Shown: piece after piece, positions 1 through 5,675 of the stretch
How positions within the stretch are numbered: the first letter of the stretch is position 1
How the letters are laid out: each line of letters opens with the position of its first letter
DNA from: Acidaminococcales bacterium
GTDB lineage: Bacteria > Bacillota > Negativicutes > Acidaminococcales > JAISLQ01
DNA: 8,934 nucleotides
NCBI GenBank assembly: GCA_031275255.1
Contig: JAISPA010000239.1
Span: 1 to 8,934, forward strand
Direction of reading: 5' to 3'
Made by a program: the position numbers and the translations under genes
The notes under the pieces: generated by a model
What the model was told of the DNA's origin: nothing
The model's database searches: none
Seen by the model: the letters and a program-made list of their open reading frames with translations, nothing else

Positions 1-39
1 GTTCGCGTATTCTATGTCGGCGAAGGTTTGCTGTTTCAT
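1..39 (-). CDS. IS5-family transposase, N-terminal tip (partial)
   Basis: Only the first 13 codons are in the window; the gene continues past base 1. They read MKQQTFADIEYAN from an ATG at 37-39 on the minus strand. IS5-type transposases often begin with (K/R)QQTFADIEYA(S/N)RK, which is the sole basis for the call. These DDE enzymes cut and paste their own insertion sequence. A -10-like TATAAT lies upstream on the minus strand (67-72), without a convincing -35. The end of the element must lie between this start and the TfoX-like gene, roughly 73-112, but I cannot define the terminal inverted repeat because the other end is not visible. The call is moderate because 13 residues is little evidence. 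Confidence 0.55.
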   Translation of the reverse strand, partial: MKQQTFADIEYAN

Positions 40-97
40 CTTTTACACCCGCTTCCCTTTTTGATTATTATATCATACTGTTTTGCGGAAAGGGTAG

Positions 98-418
98 CAT
101 TTAATCAGTAGTTACTTAAATTATGTTCAATATGTTATTGACCAAATAAAGGCCAACGGAACAATAACGCATAAAAAGATGTTTGGAGAATATTTAATAT
201 ATTTGAACAATAAACCAGTTGTAATGATTTGTGATAATACGGCATTTGTAAAAATGCTTGATTGTATAAACCCTTTAATGGAAAATGAAGAAACAGGTTT
301 TCCGTATGACGGGGCAAAAAAGCATTATATTATAAATGTAGACAACAGTGAACATCTAAGTAATGTAGTAATGGTATTAGAAAAAAATGTACCAATACCA
401 AAAAAGAAAAAGAAATAA
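98..418 (+). pseudogene. TfoX N-terminal-domain protein, 5'-truncated
   Basis: The frame is open from just after a TAG at 95-97 to a TAA at 416-418. Residues such as YVIDQI (134 onward), KMFGEYLIYLNNKP, VVMICDNTAFVK, ETGFPYDGAKKHYI and a lysine-rich PKKKKK tail match the TfoX/Sxy N-terminal domain family (PF04993). This is a small cytosolic domain related to the competence regulator TfoX/Sxy; the stand-alone forms have no settled function. The family normally starts about ten residues before the YVIDQI segment, and no ATG, GTG or TTG exists in frame there, so the native start seems to have been lost at the neighbouring IS boundary. The first in-frame ATG is at 179 and would give a 79-aa product missing the first helix, with no Shine-Dalgarno sequence. 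A hairpin and an attC-like site follow, so this may be an old integron cassette gene. Confidence 0.65.
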
Positions 419-424
419 GAAACT

Positions 425-465
425 CGCCGTGCCGTCCGTGGCACGGCGCTTTGTAGTAATTTTTA
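425..465 (+). terminator. Possible terminator after the TfoX-like gene
   Basis: A perfect 9-bp GC-rich stem, CGCCGTGCC (425-433) with GGCACGGCG (440-448) around a 6-nt loop, lies seven bases after the stop codon. The tail is T-rich but broken (CTTTGTAGTAATTTTTAC), so termination may be weak. It also directly precedes the attC-like site. Confidence 0.45.
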
Positions 466-468
466 CTT

Positions 469-640
469 CGCATAACAGGTCTGTATATGCTCCGCTCCCT
501 TCGGTCGCTCCGGGGTTCTGTTCGCATAGGTCGGCTGCGCCGCCCACAGCTCATTCCACCCACATTTTGCCAGCCTTGGCCTTTGCTTCGCAAAGCCTTC
601 CGGGCGGCTAAAACGTCGTATACAGCCGGAACGTTATGCG
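469..640 (+). repeat. attC-like integron recombination site
   Basis: The two ends pair in the order expected of attC. The R'' box CGCATAAC (469-476) is the exact reverse complement of the R' box GTTATGCG (633-640). Just inside, the L'' box CTGTATA (481-487) is the exact reverse complement of L' TATACAG (619-625). Spacers between R and L are 4 nt and 7 nt, an asymmetric bulge as in folded single-stranded attC. The orientation (R'' after a plus-strand gene, GTT core at the 3' end) is that of a cassette with its gene on the plus strand. Interior sequence contains further hairpins, for example GGCCTTTGC with GCAAAGCC near 579-598. Deviations: the core is GTTATGC rather than the strict GTTRRRY, and 172 bp is longer than most attC sites. 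No integrase gene is in the window. Confidence 0.55.
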
Positions 641-708
641 CAATTTTGCCTAAATATTTTGATAAATTACGCCAGAATATCGACAAAAAATTTTAACCGG
701 AACCGGTT

Positions 709-975
709 ATGCTCGTTGAAAAAGATCGAACAATATTGGCAATCAATAAAGTTGCGGAAAAAGAAGGCCGGCGGCTTGGAATTAAATGTTCTTCCATGCC
801 GCCGCTGGAACGGCATAAAGGCTGTAAGGCAAATGCGGCTCTTTCTACTCAAGAGTATCAGTGCGCTAAATGGAAGGGCGTTTATGGCGATGTAATAACT
901 TTCTGGCTCCCTCTTGAAGAATATCCCGATTGTTTTATTCATTTTTCTGTAGGACAGAAATTGAACTATGAATAG
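709..975 (+). CDS. Small hypothetical protein, cassette-like
   Basis: An 88-aa ORF opens with ATG at 709, shortly after an in-frame TAA (694-696), and ends at TAG 973-975. I do not recognise the family. The protein is soluble-looking, with no signal peptide or membrane span. The first half is basic and contains three cysteines (in KCSSMPP, HKGCKAN and YQCAKWK); the C-terminal part (DVITFWLPLEEYP, then FIHFSVGQKLNYE) looks like a beta-rich domain end. No Shine-Dalgarno sequence precedes the ATG. It starts 69 bases after the end of one attC-like site, and another attC-like R'' box begins ten bases after its stop, which is the layout of a single-gene integron cassette. An overlapping ORF in another frame (659-895) is less convincing because it runs on into this gene without its own context. 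Confidence 0.5.
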   Translation: MLVEKDRTILAINKVAEKEGRRLGIKCSSMPPLERHKGCKANAALSTQEYQCAKWKGVYGDVITFWLPLEEYPDCFIHFSVGQKLNYE

Positions 976-984
976 ATAAACACA

Positions 985-1025
985 GTATAACAGGGACTGT
1001 ATACGCTTTACCGCCGGCGGGAAAG
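985..1025 (+). repeat. attC-like half site (copy 2)
   Basis: GTATAAC (985-991), AGG, then CTGTATACGC (997-1006) repeats the R''/L'' end of the site at 469-487. It continues into a palindrome CCGCCGGCGG (1011-1020) flanked by CTTT and AAAG. I find no matching L' or R' boxes downstream, so it appears to be the left half of an attC-like site, cut off before or near 1030 by later rearrangement. Confidence 0.4.
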
Positions 1026-1048
1026 TTGTAAAATGAATTGCCCAAGCA

Positions 1049-1071
1049 AATAAAAAAGACCCATCCGGGTC
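1049..1071 (-). terminator. Small terminator-like hairpin, minus strand
   Basis: Read on the minus strand, GACCC (1071-1067), loop GGAT, GGGTC (1062-1058), then a run of six T (1057-1052) forms a compact Rho-independent terminator. No minus-strand gene ends here in the window, so it may be a leftover of a lost gene or mobile-element end. The same GACCCATCC strand also pairs with GGATGGGTC at 1124-1132. Confidence 0.35.
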
Positions 1072-1125
1072 GAAAATCCGCTGCACTAAAGTAGCGAAAC
1101 AAAAAAGCAACGGAGGCGGCGCAGG

Positions 1126-1578
1126 ATGGGTCAAACCAATCATATTGACCCTAATACATTTACGCCATTCCCGAAAAATCCATTGCTTGTTAATTTCTTC
1201 ATTAACATCGGACGCGCGGACCTTCTCGGCTCCGGCGTGAGAAATCTATATAAGTACACGAAGATTTACTCTGGCGGCGAACCCGAACTCGTCGAGGGCG
1301 ACGTATTCAGAGCGACCGTGCCGTTATCGCTCACTGTGGTAAGCGATAATACAAAAGTGAGCGATAAAATGAGCGACAACGGGTTTTTGGGCGGTAAAAA
1401 CCCTCGAAACGCTCTGCTGACCTATCTGCGAGACAACGGAGAAGTAACCGCGGCAGAAGCGGCAAAAATACTTGACCGTTCTGTGCAGACCGCCCGCCGT
1501 GTGCTGTCGGGACTTGTTGCAGAAGGCGCGGTCATAGCGTCCGGCGCAAATCGGAATCGAAAATACCGGGCGAAATAA
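1126..1578 (+). pseudogene. AlbA_2/HATPase_c_4 (COG2865-type) regulator, C-terminal fragment
   Basis: The 150-residue frame starts with IDPNTFTPFPKNPLL, then INIGRADLLGSGVRNLYKY, YSGGEPELVEGDVFRATVPL. This is the conserved end of the HATPase_c_4 region of the 'RecG-like' or Schlafen AlbA_2 proteins, which are usually 400-500 aa. A linker follows, then a winged-helix-like C-terminus (about residues 90-150: ALLTYLRDNGEVTAAEAAKIL, SVQTARRVLSGLVAEGAVI). The N-terminal AlbA_2 domain and most of the HATPase part are missing, and upstream sequence (976-1110) does not encode them, so this is a 5'-truncated remnant. A good Shine-Dalgarno GGAGG (1112-1116) nine bases before ATG 1126 could still allow expression of the winged-helix fragment. 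The neighbouring ATPase fragment suggests both come from one lost defence or accessory operon. Confidence 0.7.
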
Positions 1579-1610
1579 CAATGGAACAAAACTAACGAGA
1601 GGGCTTTAAA

Positions 1611-1739
1611 ATGGCGCTGAGGAAAATCATAATAACAAACTTCAAGGTTTTCGAGAATCTCGAAGTAGAGTTCACGGACAGGTCGAACATACTTGTCGGC
1701 AATAACGAGGTCGGCAAGTCAACAATCCTCGTTTTATAA
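1611..1739 (+). pseudogene. OLD/RecF-like AAA ATPase, N-terminal fragment
   Basis: The 42 codons read MALRKIIITNFKVFENLEVEF, then SNILVGNNEVGKSTIL. That is the start of an ABC/SMC-type ATPase of the OLD endonuclease or RecF-like group, with the first beta strands and the Walker A motif (GNNEVGKS, residues 30-37). The normal protein is several hundred residues long. Here the frame ends three codons after Walker A (VL then TAA at 1737-1739), where the sequence changes abruptly to the leader of the methyltransferase gene. A recombination junction near 1730 is the simplest explanation. A GAGAGGG ribosome site sits at 1597-1603, and the gene begins 32 bases after the upstream HATPase fragment, consistent with an original operon. 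The surviving piece lacks Walker B and the Toprim nuclease, so it has no expected activity. Confidence 0.65.
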
Positions 1740-1754
1740 ACCAAAGGAGGCAAC

Positions 1755-2521
1755 ATGGAAGCAATGACAATACATGAATTTGATTTTGCCCTTATCAATG
1801 AATATTTTGTGGGCTGGAACGGCAGGGACCCGGCAGTCCCGAAGCAACCATCAGGGCGTTAAGTTTTATCGACAATCTTTCAACTGAATCAAAAATTGCC
1901 GATTTGGGTTGTGGTACAGGCGGGCAAACGATGATTTTAGCCCAAAATGCAAAAGGGACCATTACCGCCCTTGATCTTTTCTCCGGTTCAATTGATAAAC
2001 TCAATGCAACCGCCGGGAAACTCGGTTTGCAGAATAGAATCAAAGGCCTTGTCGGGTCAATGGACAATTTGCCGTTTCAGAATGACAAATTTGATCTTAT
2101 ATGGTCTGAGGGAGCTATTGCAAATATCGGTTTCGAGAAAGGTTTGAATTATTGGAAGGGCTTTCTCAAAAAAGGAGGTTATATTGCCGTAACATATGAG
2201 TCATGGTTTACCGGTGAGCGCCCCGCTGAAATTGAAAAGTTTTGGGTTGATGCGGTTCCTGAAATTGGCACAATAGGGCATAATATTTCAATAATGCAAA
2301 AAACCGGTTATACTCTTGTTGCGGCATTTACATTGTCTGAAAATTGTTGGCTCGACAATTATTTTATTCCGCAAAAAACAAGGCAAGAGGAATTTTTGCA
2401 AAAATATGCCGGCAATAAAACCGTCGAGACGTTTATTGCATATATGAAGCGCGAAGCAGAATTGTATATAAAATACAAACAGTATTATGGGTATGTGTTT
2501 TATATTGGGAAAAAATTATAA
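1755..2521 (+). pseudogene. Class I SAM-dependent methyltransferase, frameshifted
   Basis: A strong ribosome site AAAGGAGG (1743-1750) precedes ATG 1755. The first 20 codons ([20 protein letters not shown]) run in one frame; from about 1815 the protein continues in another frame with [20 protein letters not shown], then SAM-binding motif [10 protein letters not shown] (about residues 50-58), [10 protein letters not shown], and [20 protein letters not shown], ending in [12 protein letters not shown]. Adding one base near 1815 (turning CTGG into CTTGG) restores a continuous 255-aa protein of normal family length. In the frame as given, the first part ends at TAA 1860-1862. The family is a widespread small-molecule-type methyltransferase with unknown substrate. 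It is either a recent pseudogene or a sequencing error, because the rest of the sequence is well preserved. Base use is AT-richer than in the array downstream. An attC-like repeat follows the stop. Confidence 0.8.
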
Positions 2522-2547
2522 ATAAGCAAATAGGCGTACGCCGCCGC

Positions 2548-2586
2548 GCACAACAGGCCTGTTTACGCTTTATCGCCGTCAGGCGG
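2548..2586 (+). repeat. attC-like half site (copy 3)
   Basis: GCACAAC (2548-2554), AGG, CCTGTTTACGCTTTA and a small CGCC/GGCG stem (2574-2577 with 2582-2585) repeat the layout of the copy at 985-1025, which shares AACAGG, CTGT, TACGCTTTA and CGCCG in the same order. It lies 27 bases after the methyltransferase stop. AACAGGCCTGTT (2552-2563) is itself a perfect palindrome. No matching R' or L' partner is visible downstream. Confidence 0.4.
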
Positions 2587-2655
2587 TTCGGGCTACGTTT
2601 TTGCTGTGTCATTTTGCTTCGCTCCCTGTCCAATACCCGGAGTCCAACCGGCTGC

Positions 2656-2697
2656 AAATCCCCGCAAAGCCTGTTTTTAAGCTTTGCGGGGATTTTT
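2656..2697 (+). terminator. Strong Rho-independent terminator
   Basis: A perfect 15-bp stem, AAATCCCCGCAAAGC (2656-2670) with GCTTTGCGGGGATTT (2681-2695), around a 10-nt loop is followed by T residues to 2697. The A-run on the other side makes it potentially bidirectional. It insulates the cassette-like left part from the array that starts at 2861. Confidence 0.85.
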
Positions 2698-2716
2698 GCT
2701 CTGCCCATAAATAGAC

Positions 2717-2745
2717 TTTCTGCACAACTAAAAATGCGATATACT
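2717..2745 (+). promoter_or_regulatory. Weak promoter candidate for the immunity-like array
   Basis: TATACT (2740-2745) is a good -10 hexamer in an AT-rich stretch just after the terminator and about 115 bases before the GTG start at 2861. The hexamer 17 bases upstream, TTTCTG (2717-2722), is a poor -35. It is the only promoter-like site seen before the array. Between it and the gene lies a 19-codon frame (2752-2811) without a ribosome site, which I do not call a gene. Confidence 0.25.
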
Positions 2746-2860
2746 AATTATATGATATATGAAGAAACGGTCAAACTAACCCAGCGGGGATTTCCGGACG
2801 TATGTGAATAAAATATTTAAGGCGAATTCGCCGGGTAATGAACGGAAGGAGGTTTATCCC

Positions 2861-3616
2861 GTGTCAGAAGAAAAAGAGTTTCATGTTTACAGCGCCTTTT
2901 CCGGCGTCGGCGGCCTTGGCGGGCCTATTACTTCCGCGGTGGTGATCTTCGCCGGATACCGGGAACGGGGCGGCGAAATTGTGGAAGCGCGGGGGCGCCT
3001 GCTGATACCGGGCAATGAAGCCGACTACCGGAAATACAGCAAGAAGATCAAAAACAACTCGGTGATCCGCGTATTGGGAAGCTTGGACGGCGAGGGCGAC
3101 ATCCTGGCCGCCAAGGTTCTGAAAACCGGCGCGAAGCCCGATCCCGCGGAAGCCGCTTTTCTGGAACGGCAGGCGCAGCCCGTGAGTTTTGCTGACGGGC
3201 AATTTGGCGTGTTTGAACTCAATAAATCTATTAACAGCTATGACGGGCAAATCGATATTCTCGGAAATACCGTCAGCGTCGGTTTTGAGGAGAAAGAGGC
3301 GCTGGAAACCCTGCGGGAGATGGCGAAGGATTTCGCCGGGCTGCTGTCCGGCGCGGCGGCGTTTGCGGCCGGGAAATTGCTGGAGCTCGCCAATACCTGG
3401 GGCGACGACGGCTGGGATGAGGAGGAGGAAGGCAGGCCCTTCACCCCGCTTACCGAAAAAGACTTCACGGAGCGCATCACGCTCATGGAGATCAGTCTGT
3501 GGGACGGCGGCGAATATGCCTTGTGGTACGACGACGGCGATATGTTTTGGGGCCATGCCGTCACGGTGTACGGCAGCCTCGCGGAAGGCTTCACCGACGC
3601 CCGTATGGAGGGGTAA
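2861..3616 (+). CDS. DUF2262 domain protein, immunity-like
   Basis: The GTG at 2861 is chosen because AAGGAGGT (2846-2853) sits seven bases before it; the frame is open further upstream but has no signal there. The product is 251 aa, acidic and soluble, with no signal peptide. The N-terminal part (residues 8-92) is rich in glycine and beta strands (SAFSGVGGLGGP; VIRVLGSLDGEGDILAAKVL) and may be a separate small barrel-like domain. The C-terminal part (about 114-251) starts with GQFGVFELNKSINSYDGQID and ends with EYALWYDDGDMFWGHAVTV and EGFTDARMEG, which I recognise as DUF2262. No catalytic residues are known to me for this family; it is met in immunity-type gene neighbourhoods, which is the basis for the tentative role. 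It opens a co-directional array and probably carries the array's promoter upstream. Confidence 0.75.
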   Translation: MSEEKEFHVYSAFSGVGGLGGPITSAVVIFAGYRERGGEIVEARGRLLIPGNEADYRKYSKKIKNNSVIRVLGSLDGEGDILAAKVLKTGAKPDPAEAAFLERQAQPVSFADGQFGVFELNKSINSYDGQIDILGNTVSVGFEEKEALETLREMAKDFAGLLSGAAAFAAGKLLELANTWGDDGWDEEEEGRPFTPLTEKDFTERITLMEISLWDGGEYALWYDDGDMFWGHAVTVYGSLAEGFTDARMEG

Positions 3617-3662
3617 AGGGAATAATCGGATTCCGGCGGATGCGCCCGCGGGGAGCGACAAG

Positions 3663-3833
3663 ATGCGCATGACCCAAAGCGATATGGTAACTTATGCCAA
3701 CGCTTTCGCGCAGATCAAGATTACCGGGCGGATAGATCCTGCACTGAAAACCGCCGCCCTGAACGCCGTGCGGCGCATGGAGATGACGTAGATCATGGCG
3801 AAAATGATCGGCGATTTGGAGCGGTTCGACTAA
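3663..3833 (+). pseudogene. Short ORF with in-frame TAG
   Basis: ATG 3663 has a GGGGAG ribosome site at 3650-3655. It encodes 42 residues (beginning MRMTQSDMVTYANAFAQIK and ending AALNAVRRMEMT) up to a TAG at 3789-3791. The same frame then continues for 13 more codons (IMAKMIGDLERFD) to TAA 3831-3833. The continuation keeps the amphipathic helical character, so the TAG may be a nonsense mutation inside a 56-aa helical protein rather than the true end. I do not recognise the family. It lies 46 bases after the DUF2262 gene and 50 bases before the next gene, so it would be co-transcribed. The alternative is a genuine 42-aa protein. Confidence 0.45.
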
Positions 3834-3883
3834 GCGGCAAGTGGCGGCGGAATAGAGCGGTTTGATTTCGGAGGACGCGGCGC

Positions 3884-4774
3884 ATGATAAAAAAAGACGA
3901 AAAACTGCTTGAGTCCTTATCGGCGGGCCGGATGTTCCGCGGCCGGGCAAGCCTGCATGCGGCGGCCATTGAAAGCAAGCGCAAATATGACGCAGAAATA
4001 ACAAGCTGGGATGTGAGCAAAAACCCGCGGAGAATCCCATTCATCAAAGCGGGAACGGACGCATTGCTGTTTCTGGAACGCATCGCCAAAGAAATGCTCG
4101 GCGTCGCCGTTATGGAAGCGCACCGCAACGGGGACATGTCCGCCTTGCACGATGCGCTGTTTACCGTTTCGCGCATGGAACTGCCGCTGATCAGATATTA
4201 CAGCGACGGCGCGGAATACGTCCGAGTATGGGATATGCTGAACGCGCTGGCGGCCTGTGACATCGGGGCGTTCAGGCGGGCTTTTGCGCCGGACTGCCCG
4301 CTGCTGACAAAGGGCTATCGCCTGTGTTTCATCGGATACAACCTCATTTTGGGGCTGATCTATCATGACGGGAACCGGCTCGCGGCGGGAATACGGCAAG
4401 CGGAAACCGGGCTTACACGGAAAAATCCCCTGTTCGACGCGGCCGCGCTTTCCTATTTGCTTGCGCTGGCACGGCAGGACGGAGCGGAAGCAAACCGTTT
4501 TTTTTCGGAGATGATGAAGTCGTACCGGCGTTTTGTGGGAGAGTTTGACGACCCGTTTTGGAAAGTGTTCGCCCTGCGGCCGCACGGCTTTTACAATTTG
4601 GCGTATTACGCGCTCCCGCCGGAGCAATTCGCCCGAATCAAACCGCCGAAGGACACGGCTTTTTGGCCGGAGCTTGCCGAATACCAGAAACAGGCGGGCT
4701 ATATACGCGGAAAACCGTTCATTCCCTTTGACGGGCCGCTTGCGGCACTGGGAGAGATGATATTTCAAGGGTAA
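3884..4774 (+). CDS. Hypothetical helical protein, possible immunity protein
   Basis: ATG 3884 follows CGGAGG (3869-3874) by nine bases. The product is 296 aa, soluble and almost entirely helical by eye. Residues 110-175 (VWDMLNALAACDIGAFRRAF, then LLTKGYRLCFIGYNLILGLI) and 180-230 (AALSYLLALARQDGAEANRF) resemble paired-helix repeats, followed by a proline- and aromatic-rich C-terminal region (PHGFYNLAYYALPPEQFARI to PFIPFDGPLAALGEM). The mix of a D-x-x-AF helix pair with a helical C-terminus is loosely like the Imm49 group of immunity proteins, but I cannot confirm this and do not assign it. No membrane segment, although residues around 146-160 are hydrophobic. It lies between the short ORF and the DUF4241 gene with short gaps, in line with one transcript. 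Confidence 0.65.
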   Translation: MIKKDEKLLESLSAGRMFRGRASLHAAAIESKRKYDAEITSWDVSKNPRRIPFIKAGTDALLFLERIAKEMLGVAVMEAHRNGDMSALHDALFTVSRMELPLIRYYSDGAEYVRVWDMLNALAACDIGAFRRAFAPDCPLLTKGYRLCFIGYNLILGLIYHDGNRLAAGIRQAETGLTRKNPLFDAAALSYLLALARQDGAEANRFFSEMMKSYRRFVGEFDDPFWKVFALRPHGFYNLAYYALPPEQFARIKPPKDTAFWPELAEYQKQAGYIRGKPFIPFDGPLAALGEMIFQG

Positions 4775-4809
4775 TTATAACTTTAGGCGAACGGGAGGAA
4801 GATGCCACT

Positions 4810-5556
4810 ATGCAACCGACAAAAGAATGGCTCGAACTGTACGGGCGGAAACGTCTGCTGATGGTTTGCGGAACCGACCTGAACGCTTATTTCACCGCCG
4901 ATGAAATCGCGGGCAAGAAACTGGACAGACTCTCCGTCGGCGTGGTTTCCCTGCCGAGCGGCGAGATCATCGTCTGCGACCCGCTGGTTTATCTTGACGA
5001 CGCGTCGCCGTACTTTCGAGCTGTGCCGCCCGGCGAGTACGAAGTAACCTTGGCGGTAGTCGCGCCGGACGACGGCGACTGCGCGCGGTACGCGGCGGCG
5101 CGGGTTCGGTTTTCGGACGCCGAGGCCGTCCGCTATGAGGAGGCGCTTGCCGGCGACGAGGACCTGCACGAAGTGAACGAGCAAGGCGAAGGCTTTGGTT
5201 TTTGTGTGGACGCGGGGCTTGGCTGTATCTGCGACGTGAAAGCGAGGGACGCTTATCTCGCTTTCGCGAAGGATTGGTACGACAAGGCGGACGAGTCCGA
5301 TGATTTATACACAAACTATTTTGCCGATTTACTCTCCGAGAACGCGAAAACCAATCCTTTATACCAGCGCGACGGGGGCGACTGGTTGAACTGGCAGGTT
5401 CCCGGTACTGACTATCACATTCCCATCTTTGCAAGCGGCTTCGGCGACGGTTTTTATCCCGTGTGGTTCGGCTTCGGCGCGGACGGCAACATCTGTTCCC
5501 TCGTGGTGCAGTTCATTGATATTGAGGCGGCGTATGGCGAAGAGAAGGAGCCTTAA
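4810..5556 (+). CDS. DUF4241 domain protein
   Basis: ATG 4810 has GGGAGGAA (4793-4800) nine bases upstream. The 248-aa product carries the DUF4241 signature across nearly its whole length: a strand-turn segment with GEIIVCDPLVYL (51-62), YFRAVPPGEYEVTLAVV (68-84), CARYAAARVRFSDAEAVRYE (91-110), the glycine- and cysteine-rich GFGFCVDAGLGCICD (127-141), and the end DYHIPIFASGFGDGFYPVWFG with LVVQFIDIE (201-239). Four of its cysteines lie close together (residues 91, 132, 139, 141). The biochemical function of DUF4241 is unknown; members are cytosolic and often sit among other immunity-like or SMI1-type genes. It starts 35 bases after the previous gene. Confidence 0.8.
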   Translation: MQPTKEWLELYGRKRLLMVCGTDLNAYFTADEIAGKKLDRLSVGVVSLPSGEIIVCDPLVYLDDASPYFRAVPPGEYEVTLAVVAPDDGDCARYAAARVRFSDAEAVRYEEALAGDEDLHEVNEQGEGFGFCVDAGLGCICDVKARDAYLAFAKDWYDKADESDDLYTNYFADLLSENAKTNPLYQRDGGDWLNWQVPGTDYHIPIFASGFGDGFYPVWFGFGADGNICSLVVQFIDIEAAYGEEKEP

Positions 5557-5559
5557 TAA

Positions 5560-5628
5560 ATGAGCGAAGAAACCCCAAAAGCAAGCAAAACCTTGGGCAA
5601 TCGCGGGGTAAAGCCGCGCGTCCGGTAG
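5560..5628 (+). CDS. 22-codon micro-ORF or gene-start remnant
   Basis: An ATG three bases after the DUF4241 stop has AAGGAG (5545-5550) nine bases before it and encodes 22 residues (MSEETPKASKTLG, then NRGVKPRVR) to TAG 5626-5628. The good ribosome site suggests it is translated or was once a gene start that has since been cut. No family is recognisable. Confidence 0.25.
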   Translation: MSEETPKASKTLGNRGVKPRVR

Positions 5629-5675
5629 GTATTGCCGAAATAAAGACCGGCGCGGGAAAAATACGAGGTGACAAA

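Noticed and set aside
667..1143. Minus-strand open frame of 158 codons with hydrophobic start
   Set aside because: It overlaps the small cassette-like gene and an attC-like repeat; the hydrophobic look comes from antisense AT-rich DNA and no family fits.
2864..3670. Long minus-strand open frame (about 268 codons) opposite the DUF2262 gene
   Set aside because: It is the complement of a recognised gene with a strong ribosome site; high-GC coding sequence commonly leaves the opposite frame open. The translation has no protein family look.
3917..4768. Long minus-strand open frame opposite the 296-aa gene
   Set aside because: It has no ribosome site or family likeness and fully overlaps a better-supported plus-strand gene.
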